DNA from: Cheiracanthium punctorium
Lineage: Eukaryota; Arthropoda; Arachnida; Araneae; Cheiracanthiidae
Assembly (NCBI GenBank): GCA_038373885.1
Contig: JAWZYV010012353.1
Coordinates: forward strand, 1 to 64,000
DNA length: 64,000 nt
Reading direction: 5' to 3'
A program made the translations under genes and the position numbers. The notes under the pieces were generated by a model. That model did not search any database and was not told where the DNA came from. It worked only from the letters and a program-made list of their open reading frames with translations. Shown piece by piece: positions 10,771 through 21,931 of this stretch. The first letter of the stretch is position 1. Each line of letters starts with the position of its first letter.

Positions 10771-11000
10771 CTATAGTAGGATAGGGCCTAAATGTGCGGA
10801 GAGAATATCTCTTTTGATATGCCACACAACTGAAATCCTACTATTTTGTATTCTTTAATTATAATATTATGGGTATGGCCCTTAAAGAGTGTCCCAGAGA
10901 TTATAATTTCCATTCCAACCATTCTTGTATGATTTGGTTCATTGAATTTCATACTGTTTGGCCCTTTGATTCTGCTGATATACTTTTTTTTTCCTACGGA
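10771..11000. repeat. Repeat B, copy 1
   Basis: About 230 bp recur in direct orientation at 11757-11985 (about 985 bp away). Shared blocks are CTATAGTAGGATAG or TTATAGTAGGATAG, TCTTTTGATATGCCACACAA, TCCTACTATTTTG and TTTAATTATAAT. Within each copy TAGTAGGAT is answered by ATCCTACTA, or TTCCTACTA, about 60 bp later, so the left part can fold. Family unknown. Confidence 0.65.
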
Positions 11001-11549
11001 GTATGTCATTTTGCAGTAATTTTTCTATATTTTATATAATATAGAATAGCTAACTTACGTAATGTAAAATCCCAAGATAATCCATTGATAAAGTGAAAAA
11101 AATATAAAAATAAAAAAGCAGATAGCACATGGTGCCAATTAACGAGCTTATTCCGAATAAAGTGCATAAAAATAGCCTTTTAAGCCAATTAAAGAGTGGA
11201 TAATTTGGATATAAAGCGCCAAAAGAGACCAGGTGGGCTTTAAGCCTAACCACATGTATCCACATGAGTCGGATATGGAAAGAATAATTGAAATGGTGTG
11301 ATCTATTATCAGGCGCCAGCGCCACCGCACACACATTTCAATTTAATCGAATAAAACAATAATAGCTAGGTTTCTGCAAGTTACCTGAACAATATTAGGG
11401 TCATTTTGTAACCTGGGGGCGCGACCATAGCTATTAGAAATAAACAACGAGGTAGTGAACCAGACAAGAAGATCGAAGCTCAGTTATGGAGGCGGTACTA
11501 GTGCATGTTGCCATCAGAGAAAACTTAATGCCATCATTAGACAAGTAAA

Positions 11550-11700
11550 GATATGGAGTGGTGAAAAATAATAATAATAATAATCTGGAAATCTGGAAAG
11601 GAAAGGAAAATAAAAAAATAATAATTAAATATAATAATTAAATGAATAAATAATAAAATAAATATAACACTAGTATAGCTATATATATGGTATGTCGATT
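11550..11700. repeat. AAT-rich simple repeat
   Basis: Interrupted AAT/ATAA units dominate this stretch between the two copies of repeat B. Confidence 0.7.
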
Positions 11701-11756
11701 TTTCAGTGCTTTTTCTATTATTTTGATTTCTTATTGTTTTCCTTTTTTTCCTCTTT

Positions 11757-11985
11757 TATAGTAGGATAGAGCCAAAAACGTGTGGAGTGAATATTTCTTT
11801 TGATATGCCACACAACCGAATTCCTACTATTTTGATTGTCTTTAATTATAATCTACTGGTAATGGCTCCTGACGATGGTACCAGTAGTTATAATTTCCGT
11901 TCCATTCTATTATGACATTGTTTAATTGTACGTTTTTCGGCTCAGCATCTATTTTTTTTTGCCAAGGCCCTGCATTTGAAAAAAA
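11757..11985. repeat. Repeat B, copy 2
   Basis: Direct copy of 10771-11000 with scattered substitutions. It retains GATATGCCACACAACCG and the TAGTAGGATA/TTCCTACTA pair. Confidence 0.65.
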
Positions 11986-12133
11986 GAAAGAAATAAAAGA
12001 AAAAACAGCTGAAAATAGAGTAGAGCACATTTTCTTCCGTTCGTAAACCTCTTTTAATGTCTTAGAATGATTGTAGCATTTCTGTATTTTGAGATTTTGT
12101 GCTGTGGCACGTCTTCATTTTGGGAATCACTGT

Positions 12134-12267
12134 TAGAGATGGACACGAGATGAAAAATTAGCTTGTCTCCTCTCGCAAAATCTATACATATTAATGATAA
12201 AAATATCCTTCTCGTCTCGCATAAAATTTGCAAATCTCTGTCTCGTCTCGTCTCGCATCCATTCCTA
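12134..12267. mobile_element. hAT MITE of the GAGACGAGAC family, copy 1
   Basis: A 134-bp element with ends TAGAGATGGACACGAGATG and, reverse-complemented, TAGGAATGGATGCGAGACG. Flanks are ATCACTGT (12126-12133) and ATGACTGT (12268-12275), an 8-bp duplication with one mismatch. The interior consists of degenerate TCTCGTCTCGCAAAA units. Related copies lie at 32115 and 61364. Confidence 0.8.
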
Positions 12268-12595
12268 ATGACTGTCACTTTCCAGGCATTTATTTTTGTC
12301 CACTGCACTCTTTAAAATATTTTCATCTATATGACATAAAGCTATTAACAGTTCTGCATAGATTTGTGGGAAGTAGGAGATGTTTACATAATGTGTTCTC
12401 CATCCATTACCTCCCTCCCCCCTACAGTTCAACCAAGATTATACTGTCTTCATCCTCAGAATAAATCCCATCTATTTGATCAATGAAAAATCGACCAGAT
12501 AAAATATGAAAAAGGAAAAACTCTTAATAGGGAGACAACCATTACGTTAAGTAGACTATTTTTAAAGTCTTAGGTTTCCATTCCGATTAGAAACA

Positions 12596-12830
12596 TTTTT
12601 TTTTTCTTTCCCATGGCGGGTCTCTGCCCCTGGAGGCATTGGCCACTACTAAGGCCGAAGCTCTTTATTTTGGGGGCACCTAGTAGGTGGACTAACGTCG
12701 CCCCCTTTGAAGGGGCGGACACTGACAACCTTGCCCAACCTTGCACAATGACAACCTTGCCCAGTCGAGGATCGAACCCCGACAGCTGAAACCGAAGTGC
12801 GGTGCTTTACCTACCATACAATCTGGTCGG
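12596..12830 (-). mobile_element. tRNA-derived SINE with target-site duplication
   Basis: On the minus strand the head contains a pol III A-box-like TGGTAGGTAAAGCACC and a B-box GGGTTCGATCC, and the element ends in a poly-A tract (poly-T at 12596-12606 on the plus strand). Flanking duplications are CCGATTAGAAACAT (12583-12596) and CCGATTAGAAATAT (12831-12844), 13 of 14 matching. The flanks join into what looks like the end of a pogo-type repeat (GTTATAAAGAGACTTTACTG), so the SINE probably landed in an older MITE. Confidence 0.85.
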
Positions 12831-12844
12831 CCGATTAGAAATAT

Positions 12845-14974
12845 CGTTATAGGAAAAAAATTCGCTATTGAGAGACTTCGTTATAAAGAGACTTTACTGT
12901 ATACAAATTACTCCACTCTAAAACATCTCAAAATGTGTCTTTAGGTAGTTGTATTTTACTGCAATTGGTAAACATATAAAATTTATTAAACATTAACAAA
13001 ATTTTTAAACCGAACATTCATAATATTTTCTGAAATAGAAAGCTCACAAGGAAATTTTGCAATGGGATTTCTGTGCTTATAAGTTTTTCTCAAAAACTTC
13101 GTTAGACAAGAAATTTTCGTTTTAATAAAGACATACTTTATTAAAATATTATTTTAATTTCATTAAAAAATACCTTCTCTAAACATTGCATTGCAACAAA
13201 TAGGAGAAGGCTCGTAATCTTCAGTTGTTCCGGAACACTGAAAACACTAACTACACTTCTGTATGGCTATGGAAAAGCATAATTCACATTTCTGTCAAAT
13301 GGGTCGCTTGTGCTCAGTATACACATGGCGAATATCAGTAGATGTTTTTACGATTTTCATGTTTAACATTAATCCTTCAAAAGGAGTCTTTCGTTACTAA
13401 ATCGATGATGCCCAACGACTTGATGATCTCCCCCCCCCCCCCCCGTATGTCCTTACGCTTTTGAAATAACATTGTTAACTTCGAATTTAGCCGACAGGTG
13501 GCGCTCTAAATAACTTTATCGTTTAGCGTGTAGCTATTTTACTGTACCTAGACCGACACATTTACGATTATAATCCCACAGATCTGAAGTTAATGCAGTA
13601 ACGACGTGAGTGGACACACACACACACACGCTGTACTTACTTCCTGGCAATAACAGAATACTGAAGGAAAAAGTACTTTTACAGGCAAAGCAGTTTTATG
13701 TAATTTAATTATGTTTAAAAGGCGTGGTTTAGAAAAGCTTAAGAAGTGGTGTATTGTAGAGACCTATAGGGCTCTTAAATTACTAAATTCAATATTAAAA
13801 AAAAACCTTTATAAGTTATATGGTGAGGTAAAATGGGTTGAAAATAGGCATTTTCTGTTAATTCATTGGCTGTTTTCTGTTACTAATAATATTAAACATG
13901 CAACATTTTTGAGTTACTTTATGCAATGAGTTCATCTCCTTCTCACCTGAAAGGATTTTATATAATTACATTAGTTTAGATTGAAAAAGTAATAAACTTT
14001 TAAGAGCAGTTTTTCTCATAAATCTAAAATAGAATGGGCAATATATATTCTAGATAATCATTACTCTGACATCTCACTGATGCAGCGTAAGGTGAAGGTA
14101 AAATGAGTTGGTATTTCTTTTTGACCAAAAATATAAATAGTTTGCCATTAAAATTTGTTTACTCTATATTGTGTGAAATTAGCAGGCACCCTTTATATTG
14201 ACTGAAAAGTTTATGAGCATTTGGAAACATACTAACACTAGCTGTATACCCATTTTACCCGTCCACGCTATAACATAAATCGAAAGAAAAATATTATAGA
14301 AAGTTCTTCATCTTTCATTTTTCTAATAATACGCTGTTTAGATTTATAAATTGGAAGTAATAACAGATTACAAATTTTCGGGAATGTAGTTTCTTGAACG
14401 ATTTTAGACGCAAGAGAAGAACGTTGGTTCGAAAAGCAAATGAAAGCTAATATTTTGTTTCCAAATGCAATTGCTAAACTTTTTAATGAGCATTAATCTT
14501 GACAGCTAATGTCTGAAAATATAGATGAAAAGTTTTCATTAATAAGAAATTATTTATATTTTTGATCAAAAGGAAATGCTACCCATTTTATCTCACCCAG
14601 TCCAATGCATTATGAATAAAGATGTATTAAAGTCAAATCGATTTTTTAATCAGAACTTCTAAGTTTATAGGTGAGTTAGGGGATCCGAAATAATTTTTCT
14701 CGAACAGCCTGTGAAACTACATCATGAATTATGTTAATTTCGTAAAATTAAAACTAATTTCAAACCACCCATAATCTCTCAGAGACGTTAAGCCCAAAAA
14801 TAAGTGAAAAGTTGTTAATCGAACGAATCGAAGAGCTTCTTAAACATCCTATGCAAAACAAAAATTGCTGCTTAATGAATTTGCGTTTTATTTTTATTTA
14901 ATTTTCCCCCTATAACCACTTGTTTCTTAACTAAAATCAAACAGTGGATCCATCTTTTAATACACACACGGTGA
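12845..14974. other. AT-rich sequence without recognisable genes
   Basis: No gene or paired terminus found beyond the pogo-like stretch up to about 12900. Simple features are a C-homopolymer near 13429-13444 and a CA microsatellite near 13616-13629. The 72-codon frame at 13711-13929 is AT-rich and lacks protein-like features. Confidence 0.5.
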
Positions 14975-14976
14975 TA

Positions 14977-15153
14977 CAGTGGAACCTCGCAAGTGGGGTC
15001 CCCTGATAACTTGGATACCTCCCAAAGTTGGACACTTTTCTGGGAACGGAGCGTATCCATAATATAGAAATATTTCTCTATAATTTGGCTAGCTCTGAAA
15101 GTTGGACACATTTTGAGGGAACCGAAAGTTTCCAACTTACGGAGGTTCCATCA
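14977..15153. mobile_element. pogo/Tigger-like MITE
   Basis: A 177-bp element with ends CAGTGGAACCTCGCAAGT and, reverse-complemented, TGATGGAACCTCCGTAAGT, flanked by TA at 14975-14976 and 15154-15155. The CAGTGGAACCTC start and TA duplication are characteristic of pogo-like Tc1/mariner relatives. Internal motifs AAGTTGGACAC and TCCAACTT echo the termini. Confidence 0.75.
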
Positions 15154-15821
15154 TATTATTTGTTTGTAAGACTTATAAAAATTCTTTTATATAAAACTTT
15201 GTAAAATCGAATTAAAATTCATAAATTCACTAATTTATCAAAAAGCCCACGTTGTTGCATGTTATACAATAATTATCTCTGACAATCCATAAATCACGAA
15301 TGGAACCGATGCATTTTAGTTATAAATATACTGGATTTTCCTCTTAGACGATTAACATGATATTTGACATGATATGCGTGCTTTGGCATCAACGCCAAAG
15401 CACAAGATTGTTATCGTGAAACAGGCCTATAGATAATTCCTTTAGCAGAAACTGCCAGAATGGAATGACGTATTTTGGCGCCTTTGGCACTCGAAGCATA
15501 CATGAAATAGACAAGCATTTCCTATTACAGTTAAGTCGTATGGACTAGACATCAATATCACAGCAGTTCTGCATTCAATATGGTGAGTAGTGAAATGTAG
15601 AACTTAAATTAAGGTTTAAAACAGATATAGAATCCATTTTAACTCCCTGCATAATATTTTATTGTAATCGGAATTTAATTACCATGTTAAATTTCATCTA
15701 TAGAAGTTGGGAAGTTATCGGGAAAACTTATTACAAAAATTGACCTATACAGTATGGATTAAATAAATGTCTTGAAAAGGTTTCTCCTTTTACATGAAAC
15801 GGAAGTATAGGGTAAGTCAGG

Positions 15822-16458
15822 AAGAAATGGACTTACGTGTCGAAAATATATGAAAATATCATCTCTATTATTCGTCAAGAAATTGGCACCTGCAACATCT
15901 GGATCTCCATAGATGAAACAACTGATGCTATGGGAAGGTATATAGCAAATGCAGTGATTGGCAAGTTAAATGAAGATTGCAACAAAAGTTATCTGCTTAC
16001 CTGCGAACAGCTTGAAAAAGCAAATGCCTCTACAGCCTCACAACTGTTTTTCAGAACCCTAGAACTTTTATGGGATGGACAGATGCACCATGAACGAGTT
16101 CTTCAAAAGTCTGAAGGTCTTGTTCCCACAGATCCTATATGTAAGATGCCTTGCTCATGCTCTTCACAGAGTTTTTGAAATGGTGAGATCATCTTGCTTT
16201 ACGTATGTAAATAGGTTGATCTCGTGCATAAAATTTTTTTTTCTGAAAGCTCCATCTTGTTCACAGGCTTTCAAAGCTTCGCGTGCTATACCATTTCCCC
16301 CAGAACCTGTAATCACAATATGGGGCACATGGATGCAAGCAGTGCTTTACACTGATAATTACTATTTAATCAAAAAGTTTGTTTGCAGGAGTCTTGATCC
16401 AACTGAAGCGGCGTCTATAATAACTGAACAAGAGTTACCTATGCAATCATCTTGCTAA
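15822..16458 (+). pseudogene. DUF659-type hAT transposase relic
   Basis: The first frame reads IWISIDETTDAMGRYIANAV, where SIDETTD carries the first catalytic aspartate of the hAT/DUF659 fold (family often annotated as CGG triplet repeat-binding protein 1-like). A shifted frame continues with KVLFPQILYVRCLAHALHRV, SCIKFFFLKAP, PFPPEPVI and GTWMQAVLYTDNYYLIKKFV. The block that should lie between the two frames is missing about a dozen residues near 16090-16110. No N-terminal BED finger or hAT dimerisation block was seen, and no termini were located. Confidence 0.8.
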
Positions 16459-16975
16459 AGATGACATGGTGGTAATATCTACGAATTTCTCTGTTTTGTC
16501 AAAGACAATTTTAGCTCTTGAATTTCGGAAGCTTACAGTTACTTATTTAGTTACTTATATAAATTGTTTTGCACACGGTAAAATATTAGTTAATAAGATA
16601 AGTTTTCTTTAAAAACTTTTTCATTCACATCTTTACAGCATCTGGAAAAATAAGAATTTGCAAAACCTCTTTTTCAGTTTCACTCATTTCTCAATTTTCT
16701 GCAACCTCACATAATGCATCCACTGTTAGCACTTCGCATGCGAATACAATCGTTTTCAGCCCTAAGCATTGATTTTTACAAACAGTAATAAGATAAGGGG
16801 TAAAACGAAAAGCACACATAAATACGTTCTGAAATTAAACTTAGAAATGAAAAAAAAAACAGAATCCTTTTAAGCGGGAAAGTGGGAACGAAACTTTTAA
16901 ACAGGTTATTTTAACTTATAAGAATAGAGATAAATTGGGAACTGCAAATAACGACTTTGTAAGCGGGAAAACTTC
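16459..16975. other. AT-rich flank with GCGGGAAA-type repeats
   Basis: No gene. The right part (about 16870-16975) carries repeated AAGCGGGAAA and GTGGGAAC units that resume to the right of the inserted MITE at 17497-17530, where the sequence ends TTTTATTGTATAC. This suggests an older pogo-like repeat hosting the insertion. Confidence 0.45.
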
Positions 16976-16979
16976 TTAA

Positions 16980-17492
16980 TCCTCTCGTCACCCTGCACCT
17001 CATATAAGGTTCCTACTTCAAATAGCAATATTTAGTGAGAAAACAACTGAATTTAGTATTTTTTTCTTTCAGTGATATCAATATCATTAATTCATGTAGA
17101 AAGTATATGAGGCTCTTAACTAGATGCATAAATCGTGCCTAGATTGCAGTACTAGTCAATTTAGATCATTTTTTACAGTTTTCGCTTCATTGTTTCAGGA
17201 GAAAAATTAAGAAAATATTTACGATGATTTTACCGTTTTTTTTTCTTTTTAAGGTATAGTATAGTTTTTTTCTTATTCCTCAACCTTTACCTAATATTTG
17301 CATCCTTTTAAATTAATTTTATTTTAGCATAACAAAATGCTTCGAAAATACAGAAATTAATATTAGAAAAATCTAATATTAATCGACATTAGAAAAAAAA
17401 AATTTTTCCATAATTTATAATAGTATTTCAGATGCATTAAATGCTAGACAGATTTTTTTCCTCTGATTTTTCATAATTCGGTGACGAGAGGG
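16980..17492. mobile_element. piggyBac-like MITE with TTAA duplication
   Basis: A 513-bp element with ends TCCTCTCGTCACC and, reverse-complemented, CCCTCTCGTCACC, flanked by TTAA at 16976-16979 and 17493-17496. TTAA target duplications indicate piggyBac or Kolobok mobilisation. The interior is AT-rich and non-coding. Confidence 0.75.
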
Positions 17493-17496
17493 TTAA

Positions 17497-18892
17497 GTGG
17501 GAACTTCTTAAACGGATTTTATTGTATACATACTGCATATGTTAAAGGATATTTGATTATTTTGGATCAGATTTTGAGTTTTTCACGTTTGTTTATGCAT
17601 ATTTTTGTGCATGTTTAAGTGCATATTTCCCTCGTTTTTATGCGTATAAATCCAGGCCCTCGGAAATAAACAAACTTCAGCACTAAATTCTCTGACCAAC
17701 ACTAGTTCTTAAATATAAGGGAGGGGAAGGGGAAATCAATTCTTTCAGTTGCAAACACTTGTGACAAAAGATGGCGATCCGGTCAACTTGGTAACTCACT
17801 TCGGTTTTCCTGGGACATCATCTTGGGGCGTTTTATGTACATTTAATGAGAGAAATAAAGGCTCTAATGGTGTCTGGTCGAGTTGCCTTTTGCACATACT
17901 ACACTTGAGAGTCAAAACAGGGAATCAAATGGCCTGGAAGTTAGTTTACATCATGAACTATAGTGTGAAGACCCCCCCCCCCCCTTTCCATTTTTTTTCA
18001 TCTTGTGAGTCACTACACCCCCTAGAACTTTAACAGAGATCGAACTAGGCAATTTGCATCCGAGCGGAACGTGATTTTTAAAATGCTTTTCAATAGAGCG
18101 CGATTTTTTTTTCTCGGCCTAACACACTTTCACCCGCTTTGTCACCACACCAGTGACATTCTGTTCGGTCGATCATCGAGAGTTAATTGAGTTATATAGA
18201 AGAAGAAAAGTTAAGTCGTCCTTTTTAAAACAGTTTGAGCCAAAGAACAAAAACTATTCCAGTCATTATATATGTTTTTTATTAGACACGTTAAACAGGG
18301 TACCAGAAATAAAATTGATGTGGACACCCCATGACTTCCTTCTATGTCTATTAAATTAAATAGATTTTTCATGCACTTTATACAGCATTTTTCATTTTAA
18401 ATTGAGATACAACATTTTGGTAACATTACAGTCCACCAATTTTTCGCCTAATATATCGCCAGCTCTGTATCCAACTAACAACCTAATTTTTGACTATATC
18501 TGGCAATATTTTGCCAAAGTTAGTAACAGTTCGCGAAATTTTGGGTAGTCCAAACAATAATTATTCATAGACTTTTAATATATTGCAGATGTCCATAGAA
18601 CTTAATGTATTGAAAGTCTTTTGAATGACCCTGTAAATAAACTACACAGCCGATTACAATCAAACAGGGTGGTGCACAGCATAACTGGATGTTATAAGAG
18701 TCCAAAATATGAAATTTCAACATTCTATGGCTAATCAATTTTGAGTTGCATTTACGTATGAAAGGATGGCATGCTGATTAGTCAAAATGGATTTACATGG
18801 ATACGGATGTACAGCTTATACATTTCAAAAAGTCCCACTTATACAAAAAAGTCCCACTTATACAGTTTTTGGAAAGTACGTTCGTCGCACGC
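17497..18892. other. No gene seen
   Basis: C-homopolymer near 17973-17983. Around 18640-18740 lies an inverted relative of the 2600-3075 repeat. At 18826-18863 the unit AGTCCCACTTATACA is tandemly duplicated. Short open frames at 17749 and 18153 have no recognisable motif. Confidence 0.45.
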
Positions 18893-19861
18893 AAAATCTA
18901 CAATACCGAATCTTTTCTTGATTGACTGCACACTCCTCTATTTCGCTACGGAAGTAAAAATTGCATAATGAGGAATATTTAAATACTGAATTTATTATTA
19001 ATTTATATAATTATTAAAATGCTCTAAGTACACCTTGTTGTGAATATGAGACTTTCATACAAATTTTGACATCATCTTGCCTAGCCACGAGACCCAATTC
19101 TCATGTAAATTCTCTCAGTACTAGTAGTAATATGCGAGTAGATAAAATCACAGAGAAGTACCCTGAATGAAAGCTAAACGACAAGGTTATTTCATTACTT
19201 CAAAGTGCTCATCAAAGGTGATTTCATATATTAGTGAAGTAAAAGTAAATCTGCTCCGTTATACTGAGTTTATAAGTATTTCAAAGCAAATCATACCCTA
19301 AAAGCATGTGTTTAATTTGTTATGACTTTTATCGACACGTAAAAATTATTTTTTTAATCTGTACATATTAAATAATTATTTTGTGAAATATTAAACCAAC
19401 TTCAGAATATTTAAAATCCATTTCAATATCTGTTGAAACATAAATGGAAAGGTCATTCATGATGAGCTTTAAAAATGTCTCTTAATTGAGCAAGTACATT
19501 TTCCGTGTTAATTATAGTTTAGTCACCAGTATCTTTCCTTACTTCAAAGAACTCTAGAATGCGTTTTGTTGGTCAATATGTGATAACATTGAGCTACAAG
19601 TAAATTAAGTCCATGCTTGGCATTTATTAAATAAAAAAAATAGTTCCGAAATTCACCAATAAATGACGCTAAATCACAAATGATATACTTATTTGCATAT
19701 ATGAAATTGTGAAATATCATTTGAATTACACTGAACGCCTATTAGCATTCTTTTCGGATAAAAGAAAACACATTATTTTCTGCAGAATAGAAAGTAACAC
19801 TACCATAAAGTATGCTCTACTAGAACTAGAAGAACATCGTTGCAGCTCTGTAAGTATTCTA
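18893..19861. repeat. Direct ~1-kb duplication, copy 1
   Basis: Aligns end to end with 20943-21931, from AAAATCTA to CTCTGTAAGTATTCTA. Parts (for example 19340-19500 against 21410-21570) look identical. Elsewhere the copies differ mostly by single-base gains or losses and a few substitutions. No coding capacity. Confidence 0.85.
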
Positions 19862-20942
19862 CTTTCCAGGCATGAATGGGACCTTTTTTAATATCGGAAA
19901 CATTAGGTCTTGAATTCCCATACTTTATCAAACATTCAAAATCGCGTTTTTCTGTAAAAAAAATTTCATCTCACTATAAATTAAAATACCGCCAAAAGTT
20001 TTAAGAATATTGCACATTGCAGGCGATAAGTATTAAATGAAGAAAGTGAAATAACAAACACAGTGATAATATTGGGTCGGCAAAAAAGTAATTGCGTTTT
20101 TTACATGAAATTCAAACAAACAAATTTTCAATCATGAAACCATTCTTTAAGTTCGACCATAGCTGAGTCTAGCAATATTCATGCTTGTAGTCAGAAGAGC
20201 AGGGAGCAGCCTCTAACTCCTGCCAACATTTCAGCTGTCTAAGAGAAACATCAAGGGAAACACTGAATAACAATTTCAAAATTACAAAGATTTTCAAAAT
20301 CCTTAGCAGTCATTTTGCATTTTTTCCCTTAAATCATGTGTACGAACCAAGGAAGTTATGAACTCACGGGTCATTTGGACCACAGACTAAATATTCTATT
20401 CTACCCTTGATATTCTCAGTACAAAAAACTTTAAGAGAGATGGGAACAATATTTTCCTTGAAAATAATATTAATTTCTTTTAATTCTCGCGAGCGAAATA
20501 AATGAACAGCGAAAAGTTCGGAACCTACAAATAGCGTTTTTCAATTTGCAGAAAGTCCCTTAAAAACGCGCAAAAATGAATTCGCAATATCTCCGGAAAT
20601 TATCGTAGAAAATTGGTGAAAATTTATATTTAGGGTAATTTGAAGGTTTTCTTTCGTTTAATAAAGTCAAAATATGGGGTTGCCATTGAGAAAAACGAAG
20701 TTGATGCAGAATTAAATATGAAGACGGCCCCTTATGCAAATTAAATTAATAGTAAATTAAAGTACGCGTTATTTGCAAACGAATGGTATATATAACTTTG
20801 CTATACGACGAACGATGGCGAAATAAAGAGCAAGTGGGACTTTTTTTTTCAGCAGCTGTACATGCATACATTCAAACATTGAGATGTCAAGCAGAAACGT
20901 TTCAATATAAATTTAAGTATTTTGAAAAGTAACTTTCCAGCC
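19862..20942. other. Spacer between the duplicated copies
   Basis: Holds a mariner terminus at about 20073. At about 20570-20660 CGCAATATCTCC and ATTTATATTTAGGGT recall the 2600-3075 repeat. Nothing else recognised. Confidence 0.5.
20073..20105 (+). repeat. Solo mariner terminal repeat
   Basis: TTGGGTCGGCAAAAAAGTAA followed by TTGCGTTTTTT matches the general consensus of mariner terminal inverted repeats (GGT.GGC.AAA.AGTAATTGCG). No opposite terminus or transposase was found nearby, so this is a truncated copy or a diverged MITE. Confidence 0.6.
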
Positions 20943-21931
20943 AAAATCTAAATACCGAAATTTTTCTTGATTACTGAACTTCCTCTATTTCGCCACGGAA
21001 GTAAAATATTATAATAAGGAATATTTAAATACTGAATTTATTATTAATTTATATGAATTATTAAAAATGCTCTAAGTACACATTGTTGGTGAATATGAGA
21101 CTTTCTATACAGAAATTTTGACAATATCTTGCCTAGGCAACGAGACCCAATTCTCATGTAAATTCTCTCATTACTAGTAGTAATATGCGAGTAGATAAAA
21201 TCACAGAGAAGTATGCTGAATGAAAGCTAAACGAGACAAGGTTATTTTATTTGCCTTCAAAGTGCTCATCAAAAGGGTGATTTTCCTTTATTAGTGAAAT
21301 AAAATTAAATCTGCTCCGTTATACTGAGTTTTATAAGTATTTCAAAGCAGAATCATATCCTAAAAGCATGTGTTTTATTTGTTAGGACCTTTTATCGACA
21401 CGTAAAAAATTATTTTTTTAATCTGTACATATTAAATAATTATTTTGTGAAATATTAAACCAACTTCAGAATATTTAAAATCCATTTCAATATCTGTTGA
21501 AACATAAATGGAAAGGTCATTCATGATGAGCTTTAAAAATGTCTCTTAATTGAGCAAGTACATTTTCCCGTGTTAATTATAGTTTAGTCACCAGTATCTT
21601 TCCTTTCTTCAAAGAACTCTAGAATGCGTTTTGTTGGTCAATATGGGATTAACATTTGAGCTACAAGTAAAATAAGTCCATGCTTGGCATTTATTAAATA
21701 AAAAAAATAGTTCCGAAATTCACCAATAAATGACGCTAAATCACAAATGATATACTTATTTGCATATATGAAATTGTGAAATATCATTTGAATTACACTG
21801 AACGCCTATTAGCATTCTTTTTCGGATAAAAAGAAAACACATTATTTCTCTGCAGAAAGAAAAGTAACACTACCCATAAAATTGCTCTACCAGAACTAGA
21901 AGAACATCGTTGCAGCTCTGTAAGTATTCTA
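20943..21931. repeat. Direct ~1-kb duplication, copy 2
   Basis: Second copy of 18893-19861. Compared with it, this copy has many one-base insertions, often in homopolymers, in its first 400 and last 150 bases. Confidence 0.85.

Noticed and set aside
12596..12836. Functional tRNA genes at the SINE heads (also 27979-28045, 48098-48216)
   Set aside because: The pol III boxes are present but the cloverleaf arms do not pair properly, and each continues into a SINE body or decayed sequence.
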